Shown one piece after another: positions 45,993-52,130 of a DNA stretch of 64,000 nucleotides. A program made the position numbers and the translations under genes. The notes beneath the pieces were generated by a model that was given only the letters and a program-made list of their open reading frames with translations, did not search any database and was not told the DNA's origin. This DNA is from Synechococcus sp. LA31 (GTDB lineage: Bacteria; Cyanobacteriota; Cyanobacteriia; PCC-6307; Cyanobiaceae): assembly GCF_018502385.1 (NCBI RefSeq), contig NZ_CP075523.1:1488001-1552000 (forward strand), given 5' to 3'. How positions within the stretch are numbered: position 1 is the stretch's first letter; every line of letters starts with the position of its first letter.

Positions 45993-46231
45993 TGCTGCTG
46001 CGTCTGCGCCTATTGCTGGCCAGCCTGGGCGGCGGTGCTCTGCTGCTGTTGATCCTCTGCCTGGGCGCGCAGAATCTGGATCAACGCACCAGCCTCAATC
46101 TGGGCTTCGGGCGCACTGCTCAGCTGCCCACAGGATTTGTGTTGGGCGTGGCCCTCGTGATCGGTGTGATCAGCGGCGGTGCCACAACAGCCCTGCTGCT
46201 GCCCCGCAGCAATCAGGATTCAGATCTCTAG
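45992..46231 (+). CDS. LapA-like (DUF1049) small membrane protein
   Basis: 79 residues, two hydrophobic helices (LRLLLASLGGGALLLLILCLGAQN and PTGFVLGVALVIGVISGGATTALLL) separated by a short strand-like loop. The pattern of first helix, AQN, strand and LPxG-second helix matches LapA/DUF1049 proteins linked to envelope assembly. The start overlaps the rsmI stop by one base, indicating coupling. Confidence 0.55.
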   Translation: MLLRLRLLLASLGGGALLLLILCLGAQNLDQRTSLNLGFGRTAQLPTGFVLGVALVIGVISGGATTALLLPRSNQDSDL

Positions 46232-46234
46232 AGC

Positions 46235-46951
46235 TCAGAGCGCAAACAGCGCGCCACCCTCCACCACCAGCCGGGTGATCCCCTGGGCCACCAGGTAGGA
46301 AGAGCGCCGCTGCAGCACCCCAGCATCGGGCACCTTGATGACCCGTTGGGTGCGGCCGCACTGGCGCTTGGCCTGACGCGGGTTGGTGAACAGCATCAAT
46401 GCCTGAAGCTCCTGTTCCTCATCGGGCAAGCCACCCAGCTCAGGGAACTCACGCAGAGGCTTGGCCTGCAGCTCAACTGTTTTGTCAACCAGCATGTAAA
46501 CGCTGGCTGGCAGTGCCCCAGGACTTAGGGGTTGGGCTTCCAGCACCACAGCCGGTTCCACGGCAACTGCGGGCAGCTCAGCTTCATCGTCTGCATCCAC
46601 ATCGGGATCATCGAGGCCGTCTTCGCTGAAGTCATCGGCATCGTCGATCGCCAGCTCGCGTTGCTCCGCCTCATCTGGGTCAGAAGCCTGGGCAGGCTCA
46701 GACTTTGGCTCTGCTGGAGGAGCAGGTGCGGGCGCGGGCTCCGATACCGCTGCTGCGGGCGCGGCCGTACGCCCGCGCGGCTGACGCTTGATCGCCTCCA
46801 TCTCCTCGGGATCAAGCAGCGCCTTGAGCACACGGCTCACGGTGTTGGGGCTGCAGCCGTAGGCCACCGCCAAGGCCTGGGCGGTCTCCCCCTGGCGATA
46901 GCGACCCACCAACTCCTCTTTCTGGCTGTCGTTAAGCCTTGGAGCAGGCAT
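46235..46951 (-). CDS. HTH-domain protein with acidic linker (unknown)
   Basis: N-terminal helix-turn-helix: LNDSQKEELVGRYRQGETAQALAVAYGCSPNTVSRVLKALL. A long Pro/Ala/Glu/Asp linker (about residues 60-130) is followed by a conserved-looking C-terminal domain (SVYMLVDKTVELQAKPLREFPELGGLP... RQAKRQCGRTQRVIKVPD). Likely DNA-binding; otherwise unknown, of a type seen in picocyanobacteria. Sits just upstream of the tRNA-Arg gene, outside the integrated element. Confidence 0.7.
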   Translation of the reverse strand: MPAPRLNDSQKEELVGRYRQGETAQALAVAYGCSPNTVSRVLKALLDPEEMEAIKRQPRGRTAAPAAAVSEPAPAPAPPAEPKSEPAQASDPDEAEQRELAIDDADDFSEDGLDDPDVDADDEAELPAVAVEPAVVLEAQPLSPGALPASVYMLVDKTVELQAKPLREFPELGGLPDEEQELQALMLFTNPRQAKRQCGRTQRVIKVPDAGVLQRRSSYLVAQGITRLVVEGGALFAL

Positions 46952-47032
46952 CGAGCAACGGTTCGCAGCACACCACCATAGGAGCCCTCCGCCAACACGA
47001 CTGCAAGCCCCGCTGTCACAATGCCTCCATCA

Positions 47033-47106
47033 GCTCCCTTAGCTCAGCTGGATAGAGCAGCTGCCTTCTAAGCAGCCGGTCGATGGTTCGAATCCATCAG
47101 GGGGCG
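47033..47106 (+). tRNA. tRNA-Arg(UCU), integration site
   Basis: Folds as acceptor GCTCCCT / AGGGGGC with discriminator G, D arm GCTCAGCTGGATAGAGC, anticodon arm GCTGCCTTCTAAGCAGC (anticodon TCT), T arm GATGGTTCGAATCCATC. No CCA encoded. A tyrosine integrase gene begins about 150 bases downstream in the same direction, the arrangement of an element inserted in the tRNA 3' end. No second copy of the 3' end was found to the right. Confidence 0.95.
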
Positions 47107-47158
47107 TCTAGAAAAACCAAGCTGGGACAAGGGTTTTAGCCATCACCCTGATCCGCGG

Positions 47159-47176
47159 GGTGCACGCTGGTGCACC
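47159..47176. promoter_or_regulatory. Palindrome upstream of integrase
   Basis: GGTGCAC-GCTG-GTGCACC, a perfect 7-bp inverted repeat with a 4-base spacer, about 80 bases before the integrase start. The 8-mer GGTGCACC inside it also occurs in the non-coding gaps at 48509 and 51752 of the element. May be an operator or recombinase-accessory site; also occurs once by chance in a host gene near 23257. Confidence 0.4.
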
Positions 47177-47191
47177 TCAGGGGTTGACTAT

Positions 47192-47213
47192 TTCGCACGT
47201 TCGTTCGCACACT
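47192..47213 (+). repeat. Left copy of TTCGCAC double repeat
   Basis: Two TTCGCAC heptamers 12 bases apart (47192-47198 and 47204-47210), followed by ACT. An almost identical 22-base block is at 57381-57402 with two mismatches, in the same orientation. This copy lies between the tRNA and the integrase start. Possible integrase arm site or other element-specific binding site. Confidence 0.5.
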
Positions 47214-47252
47214 GGAGGGAGATGACCGGCTGCCTACGCGGCCGTGCGACCG

Positions 47253-48500
47253 ATGGCCAAAGCACCCACCTGGATCGCAACCCTCAGAAGGGATCTGCGC
47301 CTGCAGAACGGTGAAGGCTGGTATGCGAAAGACGTGCGGGGCCGAATCCAGCTCGCCTACCGCTTCGCAGACGGCACCCAGACCACCTGCATCCTCGAGT
47401 TGCCCTGGGCCGGCAGCAGCAAGCTGCCCATGCTCCAGGCGGCCGCCGCGGCCAAGCCCCTGGTGGAAGCCGGCAAAAGCCTGAAGGAAGCCATCGCCCT
47501 GATCGCCCGCTCGGAGGGCATCACCGAGAAGGGGGCCACCAACTGGCCCCGCGTGGCTGAGCTGTTCCAACAGCACAAGGTCGGCAGCGGCCAGACCAGC
47601 GAGCGCACCTGGGACCGCAACTACCGCCTGCGCATCAGCCGCGCCGTTGCGATCCTCACCGGCAAGCAACGCCCCACCGGCGGCGCCGGCCTGATGCAGG
47701 CCCTGGTGGATCAGCACTTCCCCGGCGGCAAGGGGGCCGGCGAGACCGACCGCCGCCTGCAGATCCAATACATCGGGCAATTCCTGGCCTTCGCTGTGCA
47801 GGAGCAAGGCGCAGATGCCCGCTGGCTACCCCCAGCCGATCTGAGCCGCTATGTGGGCGTCAAACAAAAGGGGCACACCATGGCCACCTTCATCAGCGAC
47901 GACCAGATTTGCCGCCTTTTGGCAGGTATTAACGATCAGCGCTGGCGCACCGCCGTGGGCCTGGTGGCTTGCTTCGGTCTGCGCCCTGTTGAGCTCGGCT
48001 ACCTCGTCGCCAACGGCGACACACTGCGCTGCAGCTACTCCAAGCGCACGGCCCGCAAGCCGCAAGGCACCCCGCCGCGCGAGATCCTGGGGCTCGACCC
48101 TGCCGGCCTCGAGGGGCTGAGCGCCAACCTGCTGGCCCTGCTGGCGGAGCGCGGCAAGGAGGCCTTGCCCTCTGGCTGCCGCGGTGAGCGTGCCGGCGAT
48201 GCGCTGCATCAATACCTCGAGCGCAACAAGGTCTGGCAGGCCCTGGTGCAGGAGTTGGCCGAGGCTCCGGCCGTGGGCAACACCGGCAACGAGCTGGTGC
48301 CGTATTCCATGCGGCACGCCTACGCCGACCGCGCCAGCGTGCTGGGCCTCAGCGACAAGGAGGCTGCCTTGCTGATGGGCCACAGCCTGCAGACGCACCA
48401 CAGCCACTACAGCGGCACCACCGCCGACACCATGGCCCGCGCCAAGGCCAAACTCCAGGCCCGCAGCCAGGCCGGGGCCCCTGCTGCAGCCTTCGCTTGA
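47253..48500 (+). CDS. int: Tyrosine recombinase / phage-type integrase
   Basis: Site-specific recombinase. C-terminal catalytic domain: first Arg in CFGLRPVELGYL (R244), second box YSMRHAYADR with R354 (Tyr in place of the usual His), GH box LLMGHSLQTHH, nucleophile Tyr386 in HSHYSG. The N-terminal 180 residues hold an arm-binding/core-binding region. 415 residues from the ATG at 47253; a GTG at 47244 is possible. Position next to tRNA-Arg fixes its likely target. It should be sufficient for integration, with the AlpA-like protein as excision partner. Confidence 0.93.
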   Translation: MAKAPTWIATLRRDLRLQNGEGWYAKDVRGRIQLAYRFADGTQTTCILELPWAGSSKLPMLQAAAAAKPLVEAGKSLKEAIALIARSEGITEKGATNWPRVAELFQQHKVGSGQTSERTWDRNYRLRISRAVAILTGKQRPTGGAGLMQALVDQHFPGGKGAGETDRRLQIQYIGQFLAFAVQEQGADARWLPPADLSRYVGVKQKGHTMATFISDDQICRLLAGINDQRWRTAVGLVACFGLRPVELGYLVANGDTLRCSYSKRTARKPQGTPPREILGLDPAGLEGLSANLLALLAERGKEALPSGCRGERAGDALHQYLERNKVWQALVQELAEAPAVGNTGNELVPYSMRHAYADRASVLGLSDKEAALLMGHSLQTHHSHYSGTTADTMARAKAKLQARSQAGAPAAAFA

Positions 48501-48814
48501 GGACAGCAGGTGCACCACGCTGCAAGTGGTGGCTTGCCGTGCAGCGGAACACTCCCTATGGTGGCGCCACGGAGTCGGGAGCCCTCCAGTTCCACGACCC
48601 CCCAGGGTTAAACGTGTCCCCGCACGCCTGGGTGCCCAAATGACGGTTAGGGACCCTGCTGCGGTCCCGTCGGCCATGGGGAGGTGCCTCAGCAGGGGGG
48701 TTGGAGTTCGGCAGGGCAGCCGCCAATCAAGAGAGCTACAGGAGGGCGAACGGCATCAACCACCTGCCTTGGGACAAGGGGGCAGGGGCTGGATCCGTCG
48801 CTTGGCATGAAGCC
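48501..48814. other. Non-coding gap between integrase and AlpA-like gene
   Basis: 314 bases without a convincing gene; reading frames across it look like GC-driven noise. It contains one GGTGCACC palindrome (48509-48516), 8 bases after the integrase stop. Probably holds the promoter for the small-gene run. No terminator hairpin with a T run was seen. Confidence 0.5.
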
Positions 48815-49039
48815 ATGACATACGAGCGCCTCGAGCCTCTCTGGATGAAAACCAGGGAAGCGACCGAGCGCCTTTGCGTCAGCAAGACCACCCTCATCCG
48901 CATGACGGATCAGGGCCTGCTGGATTACGGCCGGCACTGGCGCAAGGGACATGGAGAGAAGGGCCACCTCGCGTGGAACGTCACCGAGATCGAAAGGGTG
49001 CTGAATAGCCGCCCGCAAACAACAACAACCCCCGAATAG
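48815..49039 (+). CDS. AlpA/excisionase-like small HTH protein
   Basis: From the ATG at 48815 the protein is 74 residues: MTYERLEPLWMKTREATERLCVSKTTLIRMTDQGLL, a MerR/AlpA-type winged helix, then YGRHWRKGHGEKGHLAWNVTEIERVLNS. Frames further upstream are not conserved-looking. Position right after the integrase suggests an excisionase or transcriptional activator of the element, as AlpA is for P4-like elements. Confidence 0.72.
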   Translation: MTYERLEPLWMKTREATERLCVSKTTLIRMTDQGLLDYGRHWRKGHGEKGHLAWNVTEIERVLNSRPQTTTTPE

Positions 49040-49041
49040 CC

Positions 49042-49317
49042 ATGACAACAACAATGACCCCGGCCGCCGCATTGGTGGAGGCCCGCAAGAACAGCGCCGA
49101 CTGGCAGATGGCCCAGGGCATCGCCACCGGCCTGCGGCTGGGCCAGATGCACATCAACTACGAAAAGGACGTGGCGAATCTCAAGCAGATGAGCCCCGAG
49201 CACCGCGATGCCGCCATCGCACTGCTCGAGCGGTGGGTGGAGTTGGACAAGGACGCCAGCACCCTGGTGGCCCGCATCAACATCGAGCTCGAGCTCGCCA
49301 GCGAGGTGCGGGCATGA
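49042..49317 (+). CDS. Unknown small element protein (91 residues)
   Basis: Not recognised. Mostly alpha-helical and charged (AAALVEARKNSADWQMAQGIATGLRLGQ, then HRDAAIALLERWVELDKDASTLVARINIEL). No Cys or membrane helix. It starts 2 bases after the AlpA-like gene and overlaps the next start by 4 bases (ATGA), so it is part of a tightly coupled run. Confidence 0.7.
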   Translation: MTTTMTPAAALVEARKNSADWQMAQGIATGLRLGQMHINYEKDVANLKQMSPEHRDAAIALLERWVELDKDASTLVARINIELELASEVRA

Positions 49318-49793
49318 GCATCGACATCGCCATCAGCCAGCCCACGGCCTGCACTGCCATGGGGGCGCTGCAGCGCTGCATTCAACGCAGCAGCCGTGAG
49401 GAATCACTCGACGGCCGCCCGAGCCGCCGGGGTGCCAGCCCATCCCCACGGGACGCCGATCACCTGGCCCACGCCGAGATCAGCCAAGCCCTCGGGGACG
49501 ACAATTCCTTCGCCCTGGGTGCCTGGGCGGACCCCAAGCCCGAGGAAGTGATGCGGGCCACCGAGCTGGCCAGCTACCTGCTCGATTTCTGGTGCGCGAA
49601 TAACGAGCACCTGGTGGCTGACGGCATCGTGCCGGCCGGCCCCGCCATCCGCATCGCCAGCGCCATCGACGAGATGACCTGGCTCTGCCCCACGCGGGCC
49701 CGCAGCGTGCTCGCCACCGTGGCCAAATCCAAAGGCCTGCGGTTGCTGTCCTGCAAGGACTGGGGAGTAGTGGAGGCCGCGGCCAATGGCTAA
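49314..49793 (+). CDS. Unknown element protein (159 residues)
   Basis: Starts at an ATG overlapping the previous stop. The central part has acidic and helical stretches (DADHLAHAEISQALGDDNSFALGAW, PEEVMRATELASYLLDFWCANNEHL), and the end reads RSVLATVAKSKGLRLLSCKDWGVVEAAANG. No known motif. Overlaps the next gene by 8 bases. Confidence 0.68.
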   Translation: MSIDIAISQPTACTAMGALQRCIQRSSREESLDGRPSRRGASPSPRDADHLAHAEISQALGDDNSFALGAWADPKPEEVMRATELASYLLDFWCANNEHLVADGIVPAGPAIRIASAIDEMTWLCPTRARSVLATVAKSKGLRLLSCKDWGVVEAAANG

Positions 49794-50094
49794 GCCCATC
49801 GTTCCCGAGGGCCCCATCACCTTCGAGGCCGACCCGCCCAAGGTCAGCCTGGGCAAGGTGCGCCGCCGGCTGGAGGCCCTGGCCAATGATCCGCTGCTGG
49901 GGCGGATCGACACCGCGATCAAGGAGGAGGACTGGCAGGCAACCGTTGCGTTCCTGCACCTGTTGCGGGAGCACATCCTCGAGGCCCACGGGGTCACGGG
50001 GAAGGCGATCTCGCGGATCAACAGCAAGCGCCACAGCCCGCTGTTCCCGGAGCTCGAGCAGCACGCCGAGGAGGTGGATCCCTATGACCACTGA
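49786..50094 (+). CDS. Unknown element protein (102 residues)
   Basis: Helical charged protein (LGKVRRRLEALANDPLLGRIDTAIKEEDWQATVAFLHLLREHI). C-terminus acidic (EEVDPYDH). No family recognised. Overlaps neighbours on both sides (8 and 11 bases). Confidence 0.68.
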   Translation: MAKPIVPEGPITFEADPPKVSLGKVRRRLEALANDPLLGRIDTAIKEEDWQATVAFLHLLREHILEAHGVTGKAISRINSKRHSPLFPELEQHAEEVDPYDH

Positions 50095-50527
50095 TCCAAA
50101 GCTCGCTGCTGTGGCCCAGGCCGCGGCGGCCCAGGGGCTCGCTGTCTGCCACCAGCGTGAGGATTGCCTGGAGTTCTACCCCCAGTTCAAGGGGGCGCTC
50201 GAGGATTACACCGGCGTGGTTGTCGTTCAGGTCTGCCGCACCCCCTTGGGCCTGCGGTACGACGTTTATGAGGAGCTGGCCGGAGGGGTGCTCTCCCCCG
50301 GCGGCGCCCATGACATTGGCGACTGGCTGACGGTCCGCCTGGGCCGGCACATCGCCAACGCCTACTGGTGGAGCTATCGGCGCATCTGGGGCTGGTTGCA
50401 CAGCCACCGCTGGATCGACCTGCCCCAGGCCTGCCGCGTAGCCCACAAGGCTGCACACCAGCTCCATCGGGAGTGCCAGCGCCAGGACGTGGAGCTCGCT
50501 GCATTGCAGGAGGCCCGCAATGGCTGA
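50084..50527 (+). CDS. Unknown element protein (147 residues)
   Basis: ATG at 50084 inside the end of the previous gene. Reads MTTDPKLAAVAQAAAAQGLAV, YTGVVVVQVCRTPLGLRYDVYEELAGGV and aromatic-rich NAYWWSYRRIWGWLHSHRWIDL. The Trp/Tyr cluster is unusual for such a short protein, but no family was recognised. Overlaps the next start by 8 bases. Confidence 0.68.
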   Translation: MTTDPKLAAVAQAAAAQGLAVCHQREDCLEFYPQFKGALEDYTGVVVVQVCRTPLGLRYDVYEELAGGVLSPGGAHDIGDWLTVRLGRHIANAYWWSYRRIWGWLHSHRWIDLPQACRVAHKAAHQLHRECQRQDVELAALQEARNG

Positions 50528-50957
50528 ACTGCTGTTCCTTTCCCACGCGCGATGGCGGACCATCACCCTCACCAAGGGCACGGCCCGCAAGTCGCCATGG
50601 GTGCTTGAGCTGGAGTGCACCCCGGGGCTGGCCCTGCTGCCCCTGGCCGAAGCCGTTGCTCGAGCCACGGTGTACGCCATCGCTGGCCCATCGGCTCCCG
50701 TGCCGATGGATGCCGCCCACACCGGCAACGGCCGGAACCGTCTCGAGTTCCGACTGGGCAACGAAGCCCTGGCCGAGCTGGCAGCCAGGCGGCTGGAGGA
50801 GATCCCTCAGGAGTGGACCTACAACCGCGACCGCCTGAACGAAGACGACATCGACGCCTTGGCGTGCGATCCGATCGTGTCCGGCATTGGCGAGCTCGAG
50901 CGGTGGGCCCGTGAGGCCTTGCTGCTCCAGCAGCGGGAGGAACGGGGCGATGGCTGA
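50520..50957 (+). CDS. Unknown element protein (145 residues)
   Basis: Begins MAELLFLSHARWRTITLTKGTARKSPWVLELEC and ends in an acidic helical region (RLEEIPQEWTYNRDRLNEDDIDALACD, ELERWAREALLLQQREERGDG). No motif recognised. Overlaps the next start by 8 bases. Confidence 0.68.
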   Translation: MAELLFLSHARWRTITLTKGTARKSPWVLELECTPGLALLPLAEAVARATVYAIAGPSAPVPMDAAHTGNGRNRLEFRLGNEALAELAARRLEEIPQEWTYNRDRLNEDDIDALACDPIVSGIGELERWAREALLLQQREERGDG

Positions 50958-51189
50958 GGTCATTCACCTGCTGCCAGGGATTGGCGTCAGCTACGACCGC
51001 GATCAAGCGATCAAAGCTGCGCACCACCTGCTGCTGGCGTACCAGGCCCTCCACGGGCTGGGCTCGCTCAGCGATGCCCACCTCGATCAGGTTGCGAGCT
51101 TGCTGACAGGCCTGCTCGGGGATGACGACGAGGTTGCCCTTGCCGGCGATCTGGTCAACGCAGCGATGGAGGCCTGGCCCAATGCGTAA
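50950..51189 (+). CDS. Unknown small element protein (79 residues)
   Basis: ATG at 50950 overlaps the previous stop. Helical acidic protein (MAEVIHLLPGIGVSYDRDQAIKAAHHLLLAYQALHG..., LTGLLGDDDEVALAGDLVNAAMEAW). Small, no Cys. Overlaps the next gene by 8 bases. Function unknown. Confidence 0.62.
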   Translation: MAEVIHLLPGIGVSYDRDQAIKAAHHLLLAYQALHGLGSLSDAHLDQVASLLTGLLGDDDEVALAGDLVNAAMEAWPNA

Positions 51190-51361
51190 GCCCCACCGCC
51201 GGCCCTGGGGCAAGGAGCCCGTGCGCGTGGAGATCCCTCAGTGGAATCCACCGCATCGCCAAGACCAGCTCAACGCCATCCGCAGCGAGCTGGAAGCCGA
51301 GGGCCATGACCTGCCGATCGGGAAGACCGAGCCAGCTGAGTTCGACGACGCAGCCCGTTGA
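51182..51361 (+). CDS. Unknown small element protein (59 residues)
   Basis: ATG at 51182 within the end of the previous gene. Basic N-terminus (MRKPHRRPWGKEPVRVE), then helical acidic end. No family. It ends the overlapping run; a 60-base gap separates it from the next small gene. Confidence 0.55.
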   Translation: MRKPHRRPWGKEPVRVEIPQWNPPHRQDQLNAIRSELEAEGHDLPIGKTEPAEFDDAAR

Positions 51362-51421
51362 GCTCTGCGGCTGGCCCGGGGCCGCTGCCAACCCGGGCAC
51401 CCATTCCATTGCAATCAATCA

Positions 51422-51655
51422 ATGTCTGAAGACCGCGCACCCCGCATCAGAATGTCTGGCCTCTGGAAGTCAGAAACCAAGGACGGCACCGTCTACCTGA
51501 GCGGTTCCAACGGATCACAACGCTGGAGCATTTGGCCCAACGGCTACCGCGAGGGCAACGACAAAGCACCGACCCACATCTTGTATGTGGAGCAGGTGCA
51601 AAAGCGTGAGGATGGCCAAGCCGATAACGGCAGGGACAGCCTCGACGACATCTAA
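51422..51655 (+). CDS. Unknown small element protein (77 residues)
   Basis: Contains a beta-rich core (LWKSETKDGTVYLSGSNGSQRWSIWPNGYREGN) like small phage proteins of the DUF736-like size class, but no family can be named. Acidic tail (DSLDDI). An intrinsic terminator follows 31 bases after its stop, ending the small-gene transcript. Confidence 0.62.
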   Translation: MSEDRAPRIRMSGLWKSETKDGTVYLSGSNGSQRWSIWPNGYREGNDKAPTHILYVEQVQKREDGQADNGRDSLDDI

Positions 51656-51686
51656 CCCCCTAGCCCGCTGAGAGTCACCACAAACC

Positions 51687-51710
51687 GCCCGGCCAAAAGC
51701 CGGGCTTTTT
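51687..51710 (+). terminator. Intrinsic terminator of the small-gene run
   Basis: Perfect 7-bp stem GCCCGGC / GCCGGGC around CAAAA (51687-51705) with TTTTT at 51706-51710. Separates the integrase-side operon from the replication module. Confidence 0.92.
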
Positions 51711-51741
51711 CATGCCCCTGCAACGGCAATTTCTGTCAGTT

Positions 51742-51796
51742 AGGTCCAGGAGGTGCACCCCGTAGACCTGATTTCTGGGGGTGCGTTGCCTCCTGG
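51742..51796 (+). promoter_or_regulatory. Alternative hairpins upstream of RHH/replication genes
   Basis: CCAGGAGG (51746-51753) pairs with CCTCCTGG (51789-51796), and inside it CACCCC (51756-51761) with GGGGTG (51778-51783). A competing short stem AGGTC (51742-51746) / GACCT (51765-51769) uses part of the same sequence. It includes the GGTGCACC palindrome at 51752. May be a leader RNA switch, antisense-RNA target, operator or part of an origin; nothing decides between these. Confidence 0.5.
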
Positions 51797-51811
51797 CTGA
51801 TTCGCCTGAGC

Positions 51812-52045
51812 ATGTGTGTACTTACTACCCCTAGACCCGTGGAGACACCTGCAGAGTTCCACCTTGAGGAGGTCCAGCACGGTCCGCCGGTGAAGCTCGC
51901 AATGACCTTCCGATTGAGCATCCCGATGGATAACGCCGTGCAGCACATGGCACGGGAGCACAACTGCGATCGGGCCGTGATCATGCGCCACGCCCTGCAC
52001 GAATATCTCGCCGCCAGAGGCAAGGACGCCTGGGGAGTCACCTGA
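51812..52045 (+). CDS. CopG/ribbon-helix-helix-like regulator
   Basis: 77 residues; the last 50 read VKLAMTFRLSIPMDNAVQHMAREHNCDRAVIMRHALHEYLAA, a strand-helix-helix pattern of RHH DNA-binding proteins. It sits 86 bases upstream of the large replication gene and just after the hairpins at 51742, so it is a candidate copy-number or replication repressor. The N-terminal 25 residues are poorly structured and the ATG choice is uncertain. Confidence 0.62.
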   Translation: MCVLTTPRPVETPAEFHLEEVQHGPPVKLAMTFRLSIPMDNAVQHMAREHNCDRAVIMRHALHEYLAARGKDAWGVT

Positions 52046-52130
52046 GCTCAATTACTGCCGGGCTCGCCAATACCCCTAGAGGCGAACCCAAACAGCAATC
52101 GAAAGGGGCCAACAACAACCCGCCACCATC

